Shown here in pieces: positions 56,405-64,000 of a stretch of DNA of 64,000 bases. The translations under genes were made by a program, and so were the position numbers. Source of the stretch: Hofstenia miamia (lineage: Eukaryota; Xenacoelomorpha; Acoela); assembly GCA_004352715.1 (NCBI GenBank), contig SCFE01000062.1, positions 456,265 through 520,264 on the forward strand, read 5' to 3'. The notes under the pieces were generated by a model that had not been told where the DNA came from, made no database searches, and saw only the letters and a program-made list of their open reading frames with translations. Position 1 is the first letter of the stretch. Every line of letters starts with the position of its first letter.

Positions 56405-59400
56405 AAAGATCCAATCAAACGTCAAGAGACACATTGACAGGATCAAAGATCACTTTAAAGGGCACTTAAGAAGTAAAATATATTTCCATAGACACCGAGC
56501 AACTTTCGTTAAATAGCTGGCGATATGATTCTGTTTATAGAGTGATATCGGATACGCGATTAAGCCCGACACGATTTATGACTTCAGGTCCGGTATCAAA
56601 TTGTTCGGATCTAAACAAGTTTAATTAATTGATCAAAAAGCTGCTGATGTCTTTGTTTTAACAATTCGATGTGAGAAAGATTTATCTGCATTACAACTTG
56701 AAGTTCAAATCAAGGAAGGTGTTTGTGTGCGCTTATTATTTTATCACAAACTAACCAATCCAGGAAAATAACTTCCAAAAATTGTAAGTTTGTCCAAAAT
56801 TCACATCTCGTTTCGGGTGCGTAAGTTCAACCTCCGTTGTGTTTCAAATATCTATATTTATTTTTGAAATGTAAGCATTTCAAAATTTTTGCGCTTGAAA
56901 TAAAACATTCTAAAAAGTCCCTGGTTGCCTTAATGTTAGGGAATTTCTAATATCACTCTATATTATCAAACGCATTGATCAATAAAAATTAAAAACACCA
57001 AAGAATAACTATGAAATATAAGTTTTCAGCTTCAACAGTACTTTCATTTTCCATGAAATTGTTCTTATAAAAGTGTGTATTCAAAGATTTCGATTTCTTG
57101 ATAATTTTTTTGTGTGCTTTATATTTAAGAGGTTTTATTTAAAGTAATATATTAGACGTTTTTTAAGAAAATGGTGGAGGTGATTTGCGGTGTTTATATC
57201 ATAGTCCAATTTTTTTTCACCACACTATATCAAAAAATATCTTTGTTGTTTGGTAGTCAAGCAGTGGCGAAATAAATCAATTGCAATTATTGAATTCTGA
57301 GACTTTTGTTTTCTTTGTCATTATTTATACTATGTTATAACTGAAAAGGTCAACTTTCTTGCTTCTTTTATGGTTAATTATATTTTCTCTAAGAAACTAG
57401 GTTATAAAGAACTTTACAAACTTAATTGCAATTATTTTACATTCAGCGTATTAAGAGTTTAACTTCTAATGAAGCAATAAACATTTATTCAGCAAAAAAT
57501 TGTAATAAATATAATAAGAACAAAATATACATTGAAATGTACGTTTTGCATACAGTGTAGAATGTTTATGCCAGTTCTAATGTAACAAATAAATGGAAAT
57601 CATGAAATATCATTTTATCTTTCTTAAAAAAATCTAAAAAATCGAACCACACGGAATTATTAGCTATTTGATTGAGTGATAACCATGATACATAAACAAG
57701 TGATAATCCGTTGATATCTGTTCGAGATTACAAATATAAAATTAAAATAAAAAATACAAATTTTTAGTCAAAATAATAATTAAAAAAAGCTGAAAAGTGT
57801 AAATAGATATGACTATATACCTATTTGAGGGAAGCCTAAATGAAATGATAAGCGGTAAACTTTTTTCAATATTTACTGAAGAAAATATGATTTTGCATGT
57901 ATTAAGATAGGCTATAAACAGTGATGTCGCAAGATGGCGCATTTAGTAATTTCTTAATATGAGGGGATCTATTATATATATTAAGTTTCCACGATGAAAT
58001 TACTACAACTTATAATTTGAATTAAATTAATTATTGCAAAAATATTTAAAAAGTAAACATTTTGCCCCAAAATTGTGATAGCGATTAATCGATGACTCGC
58101 CACCCCTACTTGAAATATAGCATAAATTGCATTAGAAATGCAAGCGCATACATCATTCTCCATATTTGAAAATTTTCATTGATCATAAATCTTAGCTAAG
58201 CATAGGATATTAATGGCACTAATCTTTTAATCAGCAATTAACATGATTAAGTGTGCCTTGTTCTGAACAAGCAGCAATAAATCTATTTATTCATTCAAGA
58301 AAGAAAATATAGAAAATTGAAACTTGACGTGATTTATTATTGCAAGCAATTTGAAATATTTGTCCAATCCTTGTGATTTGACCTTATTTGCACATTTGGA
58401 AACATTCTTCAATATCTAATAGAAAACATATGTTTCTTCAACTGAATTTACACATTTTATATCAGTTTGCTAACAGGTAGACCTGTTCACAACCTTCTAA
58501 TTTTTCCGAAATTCCATTAATAATGTCAAAAATTTGTATTATTTGATTTAGTATTATACTGAAGCCAGCCTTTGCAATTAAGTAATTGACAATTAGTACA
58601 TACTTTAAGTGGTTCTTACTTTAACTTAGTGGTTCTTAACCGAGGTCACACACACACAAAATAGCTATATCTGAACAACATAAACTACAAGGATCTCATG
58701 GAATAAGTCTTCGTTTTACTTAATTACTCACTTATCTTAAAAAAGGATGGATATGAATAGAGAGCACATCTTTTAGAGCAATGTGTGAATGATTTGACTT
58801 ATACAGTACATGCTTTTAAATGCAAAGTTTGTTGAATTTTGACATATTAATGTTTGATGTTATATAGTCAATTCAACTCTTACTGTTTCATTTACATTTT
58901 TAAGTTAAAATTGTTTTGCAAGATTCATTTTTCTATTAACTTATTTGTATATGCTACTGTTTTAAGCAAAACGTTCGATGTGTATTTCTACTCTTTATAT
59001 ATTACTTAGTTTTGAAAGCGAGTAAAATTTTGTTTATGAAGTACAATCACTAGAAGTAAATTCAATGAGTATTATACGAGGCCATGTTAATCTCATAATC
59101 TTTTGATCTTCAATGTGAACTGATGGACGACAAAGTGGTTAAAGGGCAGTGTTGTAAATATACGCATGTAGGATTTACGCAAAGCGGCAGTTTATCTTGA
59201 AGTTGTATTACTTAAAGAATTTGTGCTTATCGCATTTTTGATAAAAGGTGTATGAATCAAAATTGATTGCTTTAGCAAAATTAACAAAAGTTTTGCTTAG
59301 ATAAACACTTCAAATAACTTTGATGAAATTTTATAAGATTCAAAGAATATAGAACATAATATTCCACTAGATTTTATTGATATTATTGCCTTATTATTTG

Positions 59401-60945
59401 TCAACTAGTTCATTTTGACAAAGTGCAGAATTGTCGAAATGAAAGTATATATTTCCAACAGCCTTAAAGTATAGTTCATCGAGTTAGATTTTCTATGCAT
59501 TTTTTAAAAGTAATTCCTTTTATGATATAGACATGCCACCTAACGGTTAAATTTTATACAACAGATTTAAGAAATTTGCATCCAGCTTTATAATCTATTT
59601 TTCCAAAATCACTGTAATTTAATTTCTGCGCGGATCGTGAAAAGCTGAAAAAGGTAGTTTTTCCCTCCTAAATTTTAAATTATATTGTATTACTAATTTC
59701 CTGTAAATGTATAATTCTGTGATGTGATCAAAACTATAAATTTTGATAAAATTTGGCATTTTTGCACATAAGATATATATTTTTCTATAGAAACCAAACA
59801 TACTAAATTCAATTATATATATATATATATATATATAATAAATCATAAATTTTTACGAGTTATCTATGACCCAGTTTTTATTGATTTAAATTATGCATGT
59901 GTTAAACATGATATTGATACTTAATAATTAATTCTTTATTAGTGCACATTGTTGACACATCTTTACTTATCTACTCAGTCACAATTTTTAGTAAATGTTA
60001 GTAGAAAACAATTTCTGGCTCTTAACATTGCGCCAAGCAACTGCTCTTAATTCCCATCTCTAAATCAGATACAACTGCAGCGACACAAGGAGAATTTCTG
60101 TAAGGAGCGATTGTATAAAGTTTTATAAAATTACTATATTAACTATCTAGATAGTTTATCGTGGCATTCATATGCACATTACATATATATATATATATTC
60201 ATTTTAGTATATTCATATTTAATGAATATTTTCAAAGTTTTCCACGTTTGATGTTTTTTCGTTCGTTATTGTTAATTTATGTGCAGGTGTGATGATTAGC
60301 ATTAAGTGTAGTCAAAGAAGCAACTGACCATTTGAAAGTGGGAAAACGAGGTCCTTTTCAGATGTATTCAAGTGCGTTTTTAGCTATCATGACAAAGCAG
60401 TATGTAACATTCAATTACATACTACTGTTTCAACAATATTTTAATAAAGAGTGCAATTCTCAATGTCACATATATTTTCCTAGAAAAGCTTTCTTCCTAT
60501 TCGATTTCAAAAATGGTCTTTTATGCAGGTATATTAATGTTAAGGGCCTAAGTTAGGTAAGAATGCGATAAGAATTTACTTTTGCTTTTTAGCAGTAGCA
60601 GTAGAGTAAAAATGACAAAATTAAAAATACAATACATTTATAGGCCTAGATGTCATTCAACAATTGTGATACAAAAGCGTAAAGCGAATGATCATCTTTT
60701 AAGGGTGATCATAAATAGCTTTCGTAGGTTTTGTCAATGCTTCTCAACTACATATATCATTTAAGTTTAAATCAGTTTCGAATTGATTTTTTTTCTAACT
60801 GTTCTATGAAGAACGATTCATGAGCGCTGTTTATGTTGGAATGTATATGCAAATGTTGCATGTACTGTTTTTATTAGAATCACAGAAAGTAGTAAGAAAG
60901 CCTAATACATGTATTTGAGGTATCAGATATTGAAGTAGCAGAATA
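56405..60945. other. AT-rich intergenic DNA, no gene recognised
   Basis: Contains (TA)n tracts at about 59813-59836 and 60183-60200. A hAT-like word (TTAGTGGTTCTTAACC) occurs near 58627. No supported coding frame. Confidence 0.5.
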
Positions 60946-60949
60946 CATT

Positions 60950-61084
60950 ATAGATATATATATATANNNNNNNNNNNNNNNNNNNNNNNNNNNNNNNNNN
61001 NNNNNNNNNNNNNNNNNNNNNNNNNNNNNNNNNNNNNNNNNNNNNNNNNNNNNNNNNNNNNNNNNNNNNNNNNNNNNNNNNGCA

Positions 61085-61136
<52 letters not shown>

Positions 61137-61454
61137 TACCCCGACGAGGAATCTCTTTGTTAGTTTATTAGTGAAACCCCAAATTCCGAAATTATTCAGA
61201 GTGAGTTGCACAGTATTCTAACAGTCAAGTGCAGGTGCAATTCAGTCAATGCTACTCTTAACTTTTTCTCGAAAAGGGCTACAAAAGTTTATCATAACCA
61301 ATATAAAAGAAATATAGAAATTAGTCAGAAAGCATCAACATTGAAATAGTAAAATACTTTATGTCTACTTCTTTTGGATAATTGCTAAGCAATATAAACG
61401 CATGTGCACGATATATATATATATATATATATCCCAAGCTCTTTATATACATGC

Positions 61455-61490
<36 letters not shown>
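60950..61490. repeat. (TA)n tracts around a 115-N gap
   Basis: TA tracts at 60952-60966, 61086-61136, 61411-61431 and 61457-61490, with N at 60967-61081. GCACGATATATA occurs twice (about 61082 and 61407), which suggests a small local duplication. Confidence 0.85.
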
Positions 61491-61493
<3 letters not shown>

Positions 61494-61494
61494 T

Positions 61495-64000
61495 AATGCG
61501 ATTTTACATATATATTCTAAATGTAACAAATAAGTAATAAATATATTGTTTACGCTGACATGAATGGTGAATAGCTAAATGTTATTGTTAAAGTGTACAA
61601 TCGAAATTCATTATAGAAAATAACGCTTTTAAAATGTACTCCTTAATTGAAAATGGCTGGAATAAAATCAATTATAATTTGCTCAATTGCTTTATGCGGA
61701 ATAAAATATTTCTAATGTAAATCCAAGTACCAGTCATCGTTACTTTCATTCATTTCAAATTGAACCTTCATTCTAATGTGGTTACTCCAGAAGAGTGCTT
61801 ACAAGGTGGAAATTTAATGTTCATCTAACCTAAAAAGTTTATAGTTATTCAATTTTTGATATCTACAGGCATTTTCAACTCGAAGTTGACCAAATTTAAA
61901 TTTTTCTCATTCCAGTATGGGGCTGTTCAGCCCAAAGTCAAAGTCCATGACAAATTGTCAAATGACAATACTTTCATCTTGAAATGTATCCAACCGCTCT
62001 ATGGTTCTTAAGAATTTGTTCTGACAAATCTAGGAGCTGCTTACAATATTTTTAGATACTTGCAATCTATAGGTTCTACCAGAAATGTAACTATTTATGT
62101 ATTTCTTAATTTTTATTTCTAAAACTTTAGTGATATGTCGATTTGGATTCTCAACTAAGGAAGTTGAGCATGCTAACGTCTCAAGTGGTTTGTTTCGCAT
62201 GATAGTTTCTGTTGTAGGTTGCAAGGAAATCATAAGTACAAACCAAAAACGTAATTTAAAAAATATATATTTTTTTTGTAATGCACTTTTTTGATATAAT
62301 TCGTATCTAATTGAAAATAGCACTTCCGCTAGATATATTATATAAAATTAAAATTTCTAATAGCAAAATTACACTTTGCAACTGAAGTTGAGATTAACAT
62401 AAATTTATTTATAATAAATAAAATTACTACTAAGCATTCCTCGCATTGAAAGTGTTTTAAGTTAAAACAATTGATTAAGTTTTCAATTAGGGTATAAATT
62501 GTGGGTTCAGTGAGTCTAGAGTAGTATAGCAAAAACGTTGACATGAATTGCAGAAACAACGAACATAGTCTAAATTTCATTATCAAACGAATATTTTTGT
62601 AAATTCTCCAATTTAAATGTTAAATTTTCGAACTGGGTGGGACTTCTTCCTCTTAAAAACAACTCTGATCAGAAATTCTTCGCTACTTCTGCGGGAAACT
62701 GATACTATTGCTAACTAATAAATTCAATTCTTCACAATTTGCATTATATTTGTTTTTTGAGGTCTTGAATTGGTAATAGTAGCTTAGGTATTTACAAAAT
62801 ACAATAGATTTCTTTATCAATTCTGGCTTAAATGAAATAGGAAGAGACATATACTCAATTGAAATAAAGTAGGATAATTATTCTAGTAAATAGTATTATA
62901 ACCTAAAGGAAGCTAGTGAAACGCAACGCATGTTAGGACATTTTGCGCAATGGGCTGCTTAGTTAAAGAGGCTTCAGTAGTCTTATGCAATCAAATAATT
63001 AGTAGTCTAAGCAAAATCTAGTTTATATAATTCTCTTTTGATTATTTATATGAGTTTCATACTGCTTTTATGAGTTCAATGGAAAAACATTATTTTCAAC
63101 TTAGTTAAATATCAAATGAATTACTTGGGTTCAGCAGTGGAGCATCTCGGGGTATGCTTTCTTCTTCGAAAGTGGCGTACGCGATTTATAGAAATTTATT
63201 TGTCGTAGTAGAAAAATGTTAAAGTAGATTTGAATTTTGTTGATATTTTTGCGTTGTTAATGTGAATACCTATTTCAAAATTTTAAAACATTATTGATAT
63301 AAGCATAAAACAGACGGCAAGGTATGCAAATACCTGCAATACATAGACTGCAAATTGGAACAAAAACTTGATGATTCAAAATAATTCAATTATTCAATTT
63401 TTTTAACATTTCATTATAAAAACGAGCCTCCACTGCATCATATACAAATGGAATAGTTGAGGCTTCGTCAAATACTAAAAAATCTTATTGTGATTCACTT
63501 TGCAAGATTTAGCATCAGTTTGTTAAAATAATAATTTCTACACTTATGAACAAATTTTAATGAATGAAATTTTCACTTCGTGTTTAAATTCCTAGAAATA
63601 GCTTATTGTAAAATGTTTTGAATATTTTAAATAAATTAAGTTTGACATTAATTATGAAGGAATCAATTTTTTTAATTATTCAAATGCTGTAGGAATGATA
63701 TATCTTTTTTCACGATAATTTTGGCAATATGCCATATTAAGAATAAAAGACAAAGGGAATATTATAGTTTATTATTGGATCGTTCAGTGTCAACATCTGA
63801 AGAACGTATTTGAAATATCTATATTTTATCTGTACAAACTCCATTTACTTCATTTTCTTTTCAATTTCAGAATGTATTGTTGCGCAAAATATAAGAACAC
63901 TACTTTACTTAGTTTTCAACATTATTAACACCACCTTAGTTGAGAGTGAACCATGAAACAATTATTTCATCTATATACAAAAATAAGATTAATAAAGTAA
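61495..64000. other. AT-rich intergenic DNA, no gene recognised
   Basis: Overlapping frames on both strands at 62030-62323 and a minus-strand frame at 62338-62586 have no recognisable domain. Nothing else stands out. Confidence 0.45.

Noticed and set aside
59619-59846. Frames starting in TA tracts with IYIYIY repeats
   Set aside because: They are translations of (TA)n microsatellites.

Overview
The window is AT-rich animal DNA from a draft assembly. It has two large N gaps (1000 and 694 bases), two of about 115 bases inside (TA)n tracts, and single Ns at 34068, 45051 and 50064. Spliced genes with GT-AG introns, TRIM and cystine-knot proteins, and a mix of mariner, hAT, FLYWCH-type MULE, Penelope-like, CR1/Jockey-like and R2-like elements point to an invertebrate metazoan. 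I cannot name the phylum. Nothing bacterial or viral is visible. One 18-base Tn5 mosaic-end match at 9345-9362 is probably library adapter.

Two host genes look intact, both on the minus strand. The first is an intronless TRIM/RBCC gene at 7204-9024 (606 residues: RING, two B-boxes, coiled coil, C-terminal propeller-like region). The second is a four-exon gene at 21630-23686, which I assembled from compatible splice phases. It encodes a 209-residue secreted protein with a signal peptide, a VWC-like module and a mucin/VWF-type C-terminal cystine knot. A decayed short-chain dehydrogenase copy lies at about 46950-47465.

Most of the rest is transposon debris. From left to right: a Penelope-like 3' fragment with inverted ends and a 12-base target duplication (3205-3927); a LINE relic (4950-5725); a hAT relic (9600-10080); a LINE relic (12000-13340); mariner relics (13.9 and 15.3-15.6 kb); a MITE (16112-16432); three copies of a roughly 700-base repeat (18.0-20.8 kb); a satellite of about 180-base period running into the 1000-N gap (25.7-26.6 kb); the nested locus described next; more LINE and hAT relics (36.3-38.7 kb); a second R2-like LINE (49.0-51.3 kb); a GC-rich unassigned block (52.4-53.1 kb); a minus-strand LINE relic (54.5-54.9 kb); and AT-rich DNA with (TA)n tracts to the end.

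The most interesting locus is 27.6-34.9 kb. An R2-like LINE is interrupted by a MULE-type DNA transposon at 29445-33571. The transposon's inverted ends are built from short GGGCGAA-type sub-repeats. Its gene, split by six very short introns (37-81 bases), reads FLYWCH zinc finger, then MULE transposase, then C-terminal RING finger. A CR1/L2-like LINE sits inside the transposon on the minus strand. The right junction carries a 66-base inverted piece of the host LINE, which indicates an inversion. The transposase gene is broken by frameshifts and stops, but the transposase-to-RING splice is in frame.
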